DNA of 6,935 bases from the NCBI GenBank assembly GCA_013331575.1, contig DUGD01000066.1, forward strand, positions 19,564 through 26,498. The letters are read 5' to 3'. The stretch is from Candidatus Woesearchaeota archaeon. GTDB lineage: Archaea; Nanobdellota; Nanobdellia; Woesearchaeales; UBA525. Shown piece after piece: positions 1 to 5,331 of this stretch. Numbering within the stretch: the first letter of the stretch is position 1; each line of letters starts with the position of its first letter. The notes under the pieces are model-generated. The model was given only the letters and a program-made list of their open reading frames with translations. It did no database searches and was not told where the DNA came from. The position numbers were made by a program, and so were the translations under genes.

Positions 1-35
1 TCCTGGAGATCGGGGTTCAATTCCTCGTGGGGGCG
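1..35 (+). tRNA. tRNA gene, 3' part only (anticodon outside window)
   Basis: The first 35 bases fold as the 3' portion of a tRNA. Bases 2-6 (CCTGG) would be the 3' side of the anticodon stem, 7-10 the variable loop, 11-15 and 23-27 the T stem (one G-T pair), 16-22 the T loop TTCAATT, 28-34 the 3' acceptor strand TGGGGGC, and 35 a G discriminator. No CCA is encoded. The last 30 bases differ from the complete tRNA-Arg at 5364-5435 at only two positions, so it may be a second arginine isoacceptor. The anticodon lies upstream of the window, so the identity is not assigned. The 3' end doubles as the left repeat of the inserted element. Confidence 0.85.
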
Positions 36-37
36 TT
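23..37 (+). repeat. Left attachment-site-like direct repeat (attL)
   Basis: CCTCGTGGGGGCGTT covers the last 13 bases of the tRNA (half of the T stem, the acceptor strand and the discriminator) plus two bases. It is identical to 831-845. The flanking bases differ on both sides (T versus G before, T versus A after), so the repeat is exactly 15 bp. Confidence 0.7.
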
Positions 38-39
38 TG

Positions 40-62
40 AGAAATTATGCGTTGTAGGGGAA
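40..62 (+). repeat. Left inverted terminal repeat / candidate operator
   Basis: These 23 bases begin AGAAA and end GGGGAA. They match the reverse complement of 802-824 at 16 of 23 positions without gaps, and a one-base shift also aligns the central GTTGT. The segment lies 2 bases inside the left direct repeat and just before the TATA-like box of the ribbon-helix-helix gene. It may be a recombination end sequence, an operator for the element's own regulator, or both. Confidence 0.5.
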
Positions 63-72
63 AGTTATTTAT
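61..72 (+). promoter_or_regulatory. BRE/TATA promoter of the RHH gene
   Basis: A purine-rich AAAG is followed by TTATTTAT at 65-72, centred about 22 nt before the ATG at 91. This spacing suits a leaderless or near-leaderless archaeal transcript. No ribosome binding site is visible before the ATG, which agrees. The same TTATTTA follows the GGGGAA motif in the oppositely oriented promoter at the other end of the element. Confidence 0.5.
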
Positions 73-90
73 GTTTTCTGATTTGCGTAA

Positions 91-225
91 ATGGGGAAAC
101 ACCAAGTATCATTCTTTATCAACTCAGACCTCTGGACGAAATTCAACGTAAAATGCGCAGAGAAAGACGTCACGAAGACGGAAATCTTCACAAAAGTCAT
201 AAAAGACTACTTTGAGAAGAACTAA
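91..225 (+). CDS. Ribbon-helix-helix (CopG/MetJ/Arc-type) DNA-binding protein, 44 aa
   Basis: This short gene encodes 44 residues with the layout of a ribbon-helix-helix repressor. A beta strand (about residues 4-10, HQVSFFI) is followed by helix A (12-25, SDLWTKFNVKCAEK), the turn DVTKT, and helix B (30-43, EIFTKVIKDYFEK). Such proteins dimerise by pairing their strands, which insert into the major groove of operator DNA. The start is fixed by an in-frame TAA directly before the ATG, and a TATA-like box lies about 22 nt upstream. The gene sits just inside the tRNA-derived repeat of the element and converges on the membrane protein gene. It probably represses the element's own two promoters, which share an inverted motif; this is inference. 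The fold is judged from pattern only, but the match is good across the whole length. Confidence 0.75.
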   Translation: MGKHQVSFFINSDLWTKFNVKCAEKDVTKTEIFTKVIKDYFEKN

Positions 226-244
226 CAACGCAGATATCTCAAGT

Positions 245-251
245 AAAAAAA
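245..251 (-). terminator. T-tract terminator of the membrane protein gene
   Basis: Seven A residues on the + strand read as TTTTTTT on the minus strand, beginning one base past the stop codon of the membrane protein gene. Archaeal RNA polymerase terminates at such T-runs without needing a hairpin. No comparable run follows the convergent RHH gene. Confidence 0.5.
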
Positions 252-252
252 T

Positions 253-765
253 CTATCCGGGTAATTCACAATTAATTCTGCCGCCCAAAGTAACAGGCTC
301 CTCCTTGTTGATATAGATACTGTATGGGGCGAGGCATTTATCAGGATAAATAGTTAAGTCGAATTCTACAACACTATTCGGCTTAATGCTCGCCAATGGA
401 TATACAGAGTGCATAAAAGTGTTATCTGAGAGTTGCATACTCCGCATAGCCCCTCTTAATGAGTTACTACCTATTTCTTGAAGATCGTGACGTACTCCGA
501 CACCCAATGGTTGACTAATAGTAAGTGCATAATTTTCAACAGGTTGGTCGTCGTAATTGGTCACAGTTATAGTCTTAGTCACACCGACGCCAGAACATCC
601 TATAGAAATTTCCTGTGGTGTAACTTCAACACCGGTTTTTTCTGAAATAAAAGGATATATAGAAAAACAAAGACCGACAATAGTAAGAATAGTACCGATC
701 AAAACACCCCAAACTGCAATTTTTGTGGGTAATGACCATGTTTTATATTTATCAAAGAACACCAT
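253..765 (-). CDS. Single-pass membrane protein with beta-rich outer domain (function unknown)
   Basis: The 170-residue protein starts with a short charged/aromatic segment (MVFFDKYKTWSLPTK). One hydrophobic helix follows at about residues 15-40, then a domain of about 130 residues predicted to lie outside the cell. The outer part alternates short strands (for example KTITVTNYDD, VENYALTIS, VVEFDLTIYP) and has three cysteines (C57, C144, C166), suggesting an immunoglobulin-like or beta-sandwich fold. I recognise no specific family. A TATA-like box at 789-798 lies about 28 nt before the ATG and a T-run follows the stop, so it is a single-gene transcript. It is AT-rich like the rest of the element. 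As the only cargo beside a small repressor, it could be a surface, exclusion or host-interaction protein, or a toxin-like membrane protein; none of these is shown. Confidence 0.75.
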   Translation of the reverse strand: MVFFDKYKTWSLPTKIAVWGVLIGTILTIVGLCFSIYPFISEKTGVEVTPQEISIGCSGVGVTKTITVTNYDDQPVENYALTISQPLGVGVRHDLQEIGSNSLRGAMRSMQLSDNTFMHSVYPLASIKPNSVVEFDLTIYPDKCLAPYSIYINKEEPVTLGGRINCELPG

Positions 766-788
766 TCGAAGTCGAGAACAAGGTTTAG

Positions 789-798
789 ATTTAAATAA
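789..798 (-). promoter_or_regulatory. TATA box of the membrane protein gene
   Basis: On the minus strand TTATTTAAAT is centred about 28 nt before the ATG at 765, the usual distance for a leaderless transcript. It directly follows the GGGGAACAA end of the inverted repeat, mirroring the arrangement at the other end of the element. Confidence 0.5.
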
Positions 799-801
799 TT
801 G

Positions 802-824
802 TTCCCCACAACCGTATGTTTTCT
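802..824 (-). repeat. Right inverted terminal repeat / candidate operator
   Basis: Read on the minus strand this begins AGAAA and ends GGGGAA, matching 40-62 at 16 of 23 ungapped positions. It lies 6 bases inside the right direct repeat and immediately upstream of the membrane protein's TATA-like box. Confidence 0.5.
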
Positions 825-830
825 GTATCG

Positions 831-845
831 CCTCGTGGGGGCGTT
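831..845 (+). repeat. Right attachment-site-like direct repeat (attR)
   Basis: This is an exact second copy of CCTCGTGGGGGCGTT, starting 808 bp after the first. The bases before it do not continue as a T loop, so it is not a second tRNA gene. It is best read as the tRNA 3' fragment displaced by an insertion. Confidence 0.7.
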
Positions 846-930
846 AAAGTTGCTAGTCAATATCCTCGTTTCGGCACCGGAAGATAAGCGCCGCATACGG
901 GTTGATGCGATTCTCAATTCAGCCCCACAG

Positions 931-972
931 GTTTAACTACTACGCACAGTACTACGCACCGCAGAGGGTGAT
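931..972 (+). promoter_or_regulatory. Promoter, 12-nt tandem repeat and ribosome binding site of the lipoprotein gene
   Basis: A weak TATA-like TTTAACTA (932-939) lies about 40 nt before the ATG. Two tandem 12-nt units, TACTACGCACAG (938-949) and TACTACGCACCG (950-961), follow and span the likely transcription start. GAGGGTGAT (964-972) is a strong ribosome binding site, complementary to the archaeal 16S rRNA 3' end, and fixes the ATG at 976. Unlike its leaderless neighbours, this gene has a short 5' leader. Confidence 0.5.
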
Positions 973-975
973 ACC

Positions 976-1284
976 ATGAGATACTTAACAATAGCGATTA
1001 TCCTCGTCTTAGCGATTCTAGCAACAGCGTGCGCGCCCATGAGCGTGAGCGATCTCTCGCAGAACAAAGCGGAGTACGAAGGAAAGAGCGTCACCGTCTC
1101 GGGCGTGGTCAAGAACACCGTGAAGATAGGTGACCTCTCCGGCTACACGCTGCAGGATAAGGAGACTGATGACATCATCGCCGTCCGCGCAGATAGCCTG
1201 CCTGCGGAAGGAAAAGAGATGACTGCCAAGGGCATTCTCATTAAAGACACGCTCTTTGGGTATTACATCAAAGCGGACGAGTAG
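976..1284 (+). CDS. Small secreted lipoprotein with OB-fold (tRNA_anti-like) domain
   Basis: The 102-residue product begins with a lipoprotein-type signal: M-R, a hydrophobic core (residues 4-16), and the lipobox-like ATAC with C19 as the predicted lipid-anchored residue. Residues 25-100 form one small domain with alternating strands (GKSVTVSGVV, GYTLQDK, DIIAVRAD, EMTAKGILI, YYIKAD). The pattern resembles the OB-fold found in bacterial and archaeal 'tRNA_anti-like' lipoproteins. In those proteins the fold is named for shape, and no nucleic acid binding is implied. It would sit on the outer face of the membrane. A ribosome binding site 3-12 nt before the ATG supports the start. The substrate is unknown, and neighbouring genes give no clear clue. 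Confidence 0.7.
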   Translation: MRYLTIAIILVLAILATACAPMSVSDLSQNKAEYEGKSVTVSGVVKNTVKIGDLSGYTLQDKETDDIIAVRADSLPAEGKEMTAKGILIKDTLFGYYIKADE

Positions 1285-1375
1285 ATACGACGAGGTGTAC
1301 GTTCCGGTGACGCAGCAGATCATGCGTTCGCCATCGCACAGCAAATAGATGAACAGGTCTGCACAGCAGTAACGC

Positions 1376-1384
1376 AAGAAAAAC
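1376..1384 (-). terminator. Possible T-tract terminator of the ferredoxin gene
   Basis: On the minus strand GTTTTTCTT lies about 20 nt beyond the ferredoxin stop codon. It is a modest T-run with no supporting hairpin, so the call is weak. Confidence 0.3.
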
Positions 1385-1403
1385 GCCCGCGCACGGTACG
1401 CTA

Positions 1404-1667
1404 TCAAGATCGTTTTTTAGAGGAAGTATCAGCGATCTTTTTTATTGTAATGGCACGGACAGGGCATGCTTCGGCAGAGGCTTGATTGCCGGCAAGATCC
1501 TCTTCATCGATGACGCGCTCCCAGAGCCCGGTACTCTTATTGAGCGTTGCGCGTTTGAGATCGGCCTTTTCGTCCTTACCATACGCCCAATCCTTAGGAG
1601 CGATAGCAGTACATGCGAAAGCACCTACACACGCCTCCCGATTATAGAGTATAAGATATTTCGCCAC
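1404..1667 (-). CDS. Single-cluster ferredoxin, likely [3Fe-4S] or atypical [4Fe-4S]
   Basis: A small soluble electron carrier of 87 residues. The cluster motif is C13-V-G-A16-F-A-C19 early in the chain, with the distal C68-P in AEACPVRAI. The second ligand position of the usual CxxCxxC is alanine, so only three cysteines remain. This predicts a [3Fe-4S] cluster or a [4Fe-4S] cluster with an outside ligand, as in mono-cluster ferredoxins that have CIGAxxC. The central APKDWAYGKDEKADLK stretch also matches that family. I chose the GTG at 1667 because a strong BRE/TATA lies about 27 nt upstream and the protein then begins MAKYLILYNREAC, as relatives do. An upstream ATG at 1733 would add 22 residues reading through the promoter. 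It is divergent from the radical SAM gene, which needs reductant, so a partnership is plausible but inferred. Confidence 0.85.
   Translation of the reverse strand: MAKYLILYNREACVGAFACTAIAPKDWAYGKDEKADLKRATLNKSTGLWERVIDEEDLAGNQASAEACPVRAITIKKIADTSSKKRS
1406..1443 (+). terminator. Hairpin plus T-runs downstream of the lipoprotein gene
   Basis: AAGATCG (1406-1412) can pair with CGATCTT (1433-1439), and T-runs of six lie at 1413-1418 and 1438-1443. This would stop transcripts arriving from the lipoprotein gene. It overlaps the 3' end of the convergent ferredoxin gene, so part of the pattern may be coding sequence (the encoded tail is KKIADTSSKKRS). Confidence 0.35.
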
Positions 1668-1689
1668 CCTCAGAAAGACGGTGAATCGT

Positions 1690-1706
1690 TTATATAATTT
1701 TCCTTC
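1690..1706 (-). promoter_or_regulatory. Strong BRE/TATA promoter of the ferredoxin gene
   Basis: On the minus strand GAAGGAAAA (BRE-like) is followed by TTATATAA (1690-1697), centred about 27 nt before the GTG at 1667. This is the clearest archaeal promoter in the window. It implies a leaderless mRNA and decides the start codon. Confidence 0.7.
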
Positions 1707-1867
1707 ATATCGCGCCGAGATATATGCACGCAATAAACACGCAGATTGCGCCGTACAGAAACGGACGCCGCATAGTTTGTGCTCCGAAGAGAGCGTGCAG
1801 GAGTTATTACCACCACCAAAACACGCGCATAAACAATTCTAATAACGCCGTATGCCCAATCATAGAA

Positions 1868-1875
1868 TTTATAAG
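1868..1875 (+). promoter_or_regulatory. TATA box of the radical SAM gene
   Basis: TTTATAAG is centred about 46 nt before the ATG at 1917, giving a predicted leader of roughly 20 nt. No GGTGA-type ribosome binding site is visible in that leader. It does contain a short tandem GAAACG pair at 1893-1904. Confidence 0.45.
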
Positions 1876-1916
1876 TTCGAGCCTATCCCGGGGAAACGGA
1901 AACGGATGCACGCCAC

Positions 1917-3392
1917 ATGAAGATATTGTTCATCTATAACGGCGCGGAAAATCTTGGCATTGAATCCATATCGAGCGTACTCAAAGCCGCAGGCCACGAG
2001 ACCGCTCTGTTATTCGATCCAGCAGTCTTCTCAGGAGACCAACTGATCAACAACAAATACCTAGCGAATATGCTTTCATTCGACAAAAAAATAGTTGATA
2101 ATGCGGTGGCGATGAATGCGCAAATCATCGGATTCTCGTGTTACACCGGAAACTACCAGTGGTGCTTAGAGATAGCGAGAAGGATCAAGAAACGCTGCAA
2201 TGCCACGATAGTATTCGGAGGAGTACACATCACCGCGACCGGCGGAGAAGCGCTCGCTCACCCCTTTGTAGATTATGCAATTATGGGTGAGGGCGAATAC
2301 GCAATGCTCAACCTTGTGAACCGCCTGGCGAGTGGCGCCACGGACGTATCCGATATCCAAAACCTCTGTTTCAGAAAAGACGGCCGCACGCAGTGCAATC
2401 CTCCGAGACCGTACATAAGAGACTTGGATTCACTACCACTCCCTGACAAGAGGTTGTTCTACGATAAAGTACCGATGCTTTCCCAGAAATATCTGGTGCT
2501 CACATCACAAGGTTGCCCGTTCTCATGTACGTATTGCAGCAACAACATGTACCACCAGCGCTACTGCAACGAAACAAACCATGTGAGAAGAAGATCTCCG
2601 AAACACGTCATACAGGAACTGGTGTACGCCAAGAAACACTACGACGTCAGGACAGTCACATTTGGCGATGATATATTCACCGCATCAGTCCCGTGGTTGA
2701 AAGCATTCATCAAGCTATACAAGAAAAAGGTCAAGCTCCCATTCCACTGCAATGTCCACCCTCTGACCATCTCAGACGAAGCGATACGATTGCTGAAAGA
2801 GGGCGGATGCTGGATGATCACCATGGGCGTTCAATCAGGATCAGAACGCTTGAGAAAACAGATTTTCCACCGCGCAGGTTCAAATGAAAGAATACTGGAG
2901 TCGATAGAGGCTATCAAACGCGCGGGAATAAAAATATCTGTGGATAATATTTTCGGAGCGCCGACAGAGACTGAGGAAGATCTCAAGCAAGGCTACGATC
3001 TGTATTTCAAAGCAAAACCCGACCGGATACTCACCTTTTGGCTGACCTACTATCCCGGAACAAAAATAATTGATTACGCAATGAAAGATAAGTTGATATC
3101 GATAAACACAAAAAAACGTATCGACAAAGGACAATACAGCGGATTCGCGCACGGTACGGGATCAGTCAAGAACAAAAAAATAGCGATGTACCAGAAATAC
3201 CAATTATTGTTCCAGTTGCGCTCGCTAGTACAAAATGACCGTGCGTACATAATATTGTCGCGTATCCTCGTCAAGATGCCGTTGAAGGGTGCATTGAACT
3301 ACGCCATAGTACTGCTCAATAGCATAAAAAATCGTGATGTCAACGCGTTCTATCTGATCAAATACGCGCTTTCGAAGAAACGCGTGCCATAA
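1917..3392 (+). CDS. B12-binding-domain radical SAM protein (class B type)
   Basis: The 491-residue protein has two recognisable parts. Residues 1-150 form a Rossmann-like cobalamin-binding-type domain (MKILFIYN, then IIGFSCYTGNY, FGGVHITATGGEAL and VDYAIMGEGEYA). The classic DxHxxG motif is missing, as is common in this superfamily. Residues 190-380 form the radical SAM barrel, with C200-PFS-C204-TY-C207 binding the [4Fe-4S] cluster that cleaves S-adenosylmethionine. Other family landmarks are TFGDDIF (248-254), GVQSGSE (304-310) and NIFGAPTETEED (344-355). The roughly 110-residue C-terminal part is basic with several helices. Related enzymes methylate unactivated carbons or make rings (BchE-, HpnP-like), but the substrate here cannot be told. 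No other in-frame start lies nearby. It is divergent from the ferredoxin gene, a possible electron donor. Confidence 0.88.
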   Translation: MKILFIYNGAENLGIESISSVLKAAGHETALLFDPAVFSGDQLINNKYLANMLSFDKKIVDNAVAMNAQIIGFSCYTGNYQWCLEIARRIKKRCNATIVFGGVHITATGGEALAHPFVDYAIMGEGEYAMLNLVNRLASGATDVSDIQNLCFRKDGRTQCNPPRPYIRDLDSLPLPDKRLFYDKVPMLSQKYLVLTSQGCPFSCTYCSNNMYHQRYCNETNHVRRRSPKHVIQELVYAKKHYDVRTVTFGDDIFTASVPWLKAFIKLYKKKVKLPFHCNVHPLTISDEAIRLLKEGGCWMITMGVQSGSERLRKQIFHRAGSNERILESIEAIKRAGIKISVDNIFGAPTETEEDLKQGYDLYFKAKPDRILTFWLTYYPGTKIIDYAMKDKLISINTKKRIDKGQYSGFAHGTGSVKNKKIAMYQKYQLLFQLRSLVQNDRAYIILSRILVKMPLKGALNYAIVLLNSIKNRDVNAFYLIKYALSKKRVP

Positions 3393-3542
3393 CTCGCGAC
3401 ATACCATAACGGCACGTATTTCGCGCTCGTACCGAATGAGTTCGCATCTACAAACACCTCCTCGATTTCTGCAAGCACCCACTACACCGAACCAAACGCG
3501 TAGGATACACGTTTGCAACAATAACATGCTCGCAAGCGTGTT

Positions 3543-4175
3543 TCACACTAGATAGTACATGACTGCGAAATGGCACAGGCTTCCGCCGATGACGAAGAGA
3601 TGGAAGAGGTCGTGCTGGTTGAACCATCCATGCGTCGGCCGACGTTCGCTGCGTGCGTAGAAGAGCGCCCCCACGGTGTAGAGCACGCCGCCGAAGAAAA
3701 GCCACATCAACGCTGCGAGGGGGAGCGCTTTGTAGAGCGGCACGATAGGGATGACCGCTATCCACCCCATAATCACGTAGAACAACGTGGACGCCCACGA
3801 GGGCACACGCCATACATTCTTCACCACGATGCCGATTGCAGCGCACGCCCAGATGACGCTCAACAACGCCCATCCCCACGGTCCGCGCAATACCGTTAGG
3901 CAAATCGGTGTGAACGTGCCTGCGATGAGCACGAAGATGAACGAGTGATCAAGGCGCTTGAAGATCCGCCGCGTGCGCGAATCGATATGGAAGAGATGAT
4001 ACATCGCGCTCACAGAGTACAGCGATATCAAGCTCGCGCCGAAAATGCTGAACCCGATTATGTGCCACACCGTACCATCACGCGCCGCGAGAACCATGAG
4101 CAGCACTAACCCAGCAACAGAAAGCATCGCTCCGACAAGGTGCGATATTGCGCTGAAGTGGTCGCGTGTGCGCAT
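3543..4175 (-). CDS. Hemolysin III / PAQR-family seven-helix membrane protein
   Basis: The 210-residue protein is almost wholly hydrophobic with about seven membrane helices. It carries the conserved family signatures: SHLVGAMLSVAGLVLL at 11-26, SAMYHLFH at 56-63, LDHSFIFVLIAGTFTP at 75-90, and HDLFHLFVIGGSLCHF at 188-203. In the related adiponectin receptors a zinc ion is held by one His after helix 2, an Asp, and two late His; here H60, D76, H188 and H192 occupy those places. Bacterial members were named for haemolytic activity, but their true role is unsettled, with lipid (ceramidase-like) hydrolysis proposed for the superfamily. Length is normal for the family. The start is the first ATG before SHLVG; the promoter upstream is unclear. 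The gene is divergent from the coiled-coil gene at 4295. Confidence 0.9.
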   Translation of the reverse strand: MRTRDHFSAISHLVGAMLSVAGLVLLMVLAARDGTVWHIIGFSIFGASLISLYSVSAMYHLFHIDSRTRRIFKRLDHSFIFVLIAGTFTPICLTVLRGPWGWALLSVIWACAAIGIVVKNVWRVPSWASTLFYVIMGWIAVIPIVPLYKALPLAALMWLFFGGVLYTVGALFYARSERRPTHGWFNQHDLFHLFVIGGSLCHFAVMYYLV

Positions 4176-4265
4176 AAGGAACCCATAAACATGCTAGTTC
4201 AACTACTTTCCGTCGCATACGGACAGGCATCGGTCGATGTTACTCTTGTCGTGTAATAGACAATG

Positions 4266-4273
4266 TTAATAAA
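4266..4273 (+). promoter_or_regulatory. TATA box of the coiled-coil gene
   Basis: TTAATAAA is centred about 25 nt before the ATG at 4295, fitting a leaderless transcript. No ribosome binding site is seen before the ATG. Confidence 0.5.
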
Positions 4274-4294
4274 CCATCATACGAACAAAGTACC

Positions 4295-4702
4295 ATGCCT
4301 GACGAACAAGTCGATCTGCATATGCTCCTGCGAGAATTACGCGAGATCAAGGCACTCCTCAAGGAGGATTTAGAACTAGACCGCAGGGATCTCAAGCTCG
4401 ATGAAGAGGATGTGGCGCTCGATGAGAGCGAAGTGCTTATCGAGAAGGATCTCGAGCACGGACAGCACCTCCTTGAAGAGGAGACCCATAAGATTGCCGA
4501 GCGTACGAGCACGGTCGCCGCCGACCTTTCGGGACTACGCTATGTGAGCCTCGACGTCTGGCGCAGGATGATCTGGGAGTCGTGCGACGCGAAGCGCGCA
4601 GAACCCCACGAGCGGGATATCACCTACAAATGCGCGCTCTACGGCGGACCATGCCGTTTTGAGGTCTGTCCGAAGAATCTCGCCATGCGCAAGAAGGCTT
4701 AG
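4295..4702 (+). CDS. Coiled-coil protein with C-terminal four-cysteine knuckle (function unknown)
   Basis: The 135-residue product has a charged helical N-terminal part (about 5-78) with a clear seven-residue repeat at 26-46: LELDRRD, LKLDEED, VALDESE, continuing as VLIEKDL. This should form a coiled coil or helical bundle. The C-terminal part (about 80-130) holds four cysteines, C97, C113, C120 and C125 (C-x15-C-x6-C-x4-C), within YKCALYGGPCRFEVCP. The spacing suits a structural zinc site, and an Fe-S cluster is less likely. I recall similar GPC-x4-CP tails in uncharacterised archaeal proteins but cannot name a family. A TATA-like box about 25 nt upstream fixes the start. It is divergent from the hemolysin III gene, and its stop overlaps that of the next gene by 4 bases. 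Confidence 0.75.
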   Translation: MPDEQVDLHMLLRELREIKALLKEDLELDRRDLKLDEEDVALDESEVLIEKDLEHGQHLLEEETHKIAERTSTVAADLSGLRYVSLDVWRRMIWESCDAKRAEPHERDITYKCALYGGPCRFEVCPKNLAMRKKA

Positions 4703-5280
4703 TTGTAAGGCGTGAATTCTACGCAGATATACGCATCATTCGCGATAGCGATAAGTGACGGGATCGGCAATATTTTTGTGGTATACGGTTCCACATGCGA
4801 CCACCACGTCCGTGCGTACGTTTCCGATTCCCTCCAGTGATCCGCAAAGTATGAGTGTCCCTCGCTAGTGAGCGATATCGTTGTGACACCAAAAAGAGAC
4901 ACAATCCTATGTGCGTATGCGCCAGTCGGATGGTGCATTCGAAAGAGCGTCTCCCCGACGATAGCATTGTTGATGTCGTGTTCCGACGGAAGCACGAACG
5001 ATCGATGCTGCACGATGTGCGTGAGACGACACTCTGCAGGGTGAGTGTGATAGATCGAGAGCGATGGTTCCTCTTCATGCAACCGGTATAGAAGACCGCG
5101 GTCGACGTCGGTAGCGTTCCACATGGCCTTCTTTGTCAATGCCACCCAACCGTGACTGGTGTATGCGCTTACCTCTTCATCCATGCAGCGGCGGACGTTG
5201 TTATGCAGGTCTTTCACGCCGGTCCGTTCATCGGCGGATCCTGAAAGGAGCAGTGCCAAAAGCGATGCCGCAACGCGCAT
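4699..5280 (-). CDS. Putative JAMM/MPN-fold metalloprotein
   Basis: The 193-residue protein contains a JAMM-like signature, H78-T-H80-P followed by P-S99-E-H-D102-I. In JAB1/MPN proteases two histidines and the aspartate hold zinc and the serine helps catalysis. The strand before the motif (SLSIYHTHP) and the later IVSLFGVTTISLT strands fit the fold. The gap between HxH and SxxD is 18 residues, longer than the usual 7-8, implying an inserted loop. The catalytic upstream glutamate cannot be assigned; E34, E35 and E69-E71 are candidates. The N-terminus (MRVAASLLALLLSGSADE) is hydrophobic and may be a short signal peptide or simply the first helix. A TATA-like palindrome about 27 nt upstream supports the ATG at 5280. 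Relatives remove ubiquitin-like tags or process small proteins; no such partner is encoded nearby. Confidence 0.6.
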   Translation of the reverse strand: MRVAASLLALLLSGSADERTGVKDLHNNVRRCMDEEVSAYTSHGWVALTKKAMWNATDVDRGLLYRLHEEEPSLSIYHTHPAECRLTHIVQHRSFVLPSEHDINNAIVGETLFRMHHPTGAYAHRIVSLFGVTTISLTSEGHSYFADHWRESETYARTWWSHVEPYTTKILPIPSLIAIANDAYICVEFTPYN

Positions 5281-5301
5281 ACGGCAGGGATTCCTAGTGG
5301 A

Positions 5302-5313
5302 TAGATATATCTA
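5302..5313 (-). promoter_or_regulatory. Palindromic TATA box of the JAMM-like gene
   Basis: TAGATATATCTA is a perfect 12-bp palindrome centred about 27 nt before the ATG at 5280, consistent with a leaderless transcript. The symmetry might also serve a repressor. Confidence 0.5.
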
Positions 5314-5331
5314 ACGAAATCACCGCAGGAG

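Larger units (their letters stand above)
23..845. mobile_element. Minimal tRNA-targeted integrated element, no integrase
   Basis: A 15-bp perfect direct repeat begins in the tRNA T stem and acceptor (23-37) and recurs at 831-845, away from any tRNA body. This is the layout left by integration into a tRNA 3' end. The enclosed DNA is visibly more AT-rich than the flanking genes and carries two convergent genes, a ribbon-helix-helix regulator and a membrane protein. Both ends carry imperfect inverted copies of a 23-nt sequence (40-62 and 802-824). There is no recombinase, transposase or replication gene, so it would be a non-autonomous element mobilised in trans or a decayed remnant. The repeat and gene content are seen directly; the mobile history is inferred. 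Confidence 0.6.

Noticed and set aside
27..215. 62-codon frame starting with GTG inside the tRNA 3' end, possible integrase fragment as in SSV-type partition
   Set aside because: The translation shows no recombinase motif, the start lies in tRNA sequence, and the same DNA encodes a much better RHH protein in another frame.
1285..1485. Open frame continuing in phase after the lipoprotein TAG, with a segment (RSGDAADHAFAIAQQ...PRTVRYQD) faintly like a histone fold
   Set aside because: There is no start codon before position 1450, the first helix is missing, spacing is three residues short of archaeal histones, and the second half is antisense to the ferredoxin gene.
1705..1773. Minus-strand 22-codon frame encoding a hydrophobic peptide (MRRPFLYGAICVFIACIYLGAI)
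   Set aside because: No ribosome binding site and no TATA box at the right distance; its end overlaps the ferredoxin promoter. Probably chance.
1724..1939. 71-codon + strand frame between the ferredoxin and radical SAM genes
   Set aside because: It has low-complexity, non-protein-like composition, overlaps the radical SAM start and promoter, and has no start signal.
3526..3541. Short hairpin after the hemolysin III gene as a terminator
   Set aside because: The stem has a mismatch and no T-run follows, so it is too weak to call.
4699..4702. Four-base tail-to-tail overlap of the coiled-coil and JAMM-like genes as a sign of misannotation
   Set aside because: Both frames are well supported and the shared TTAG supplies both stops; such overlaps are common in compact archaeal genomes.
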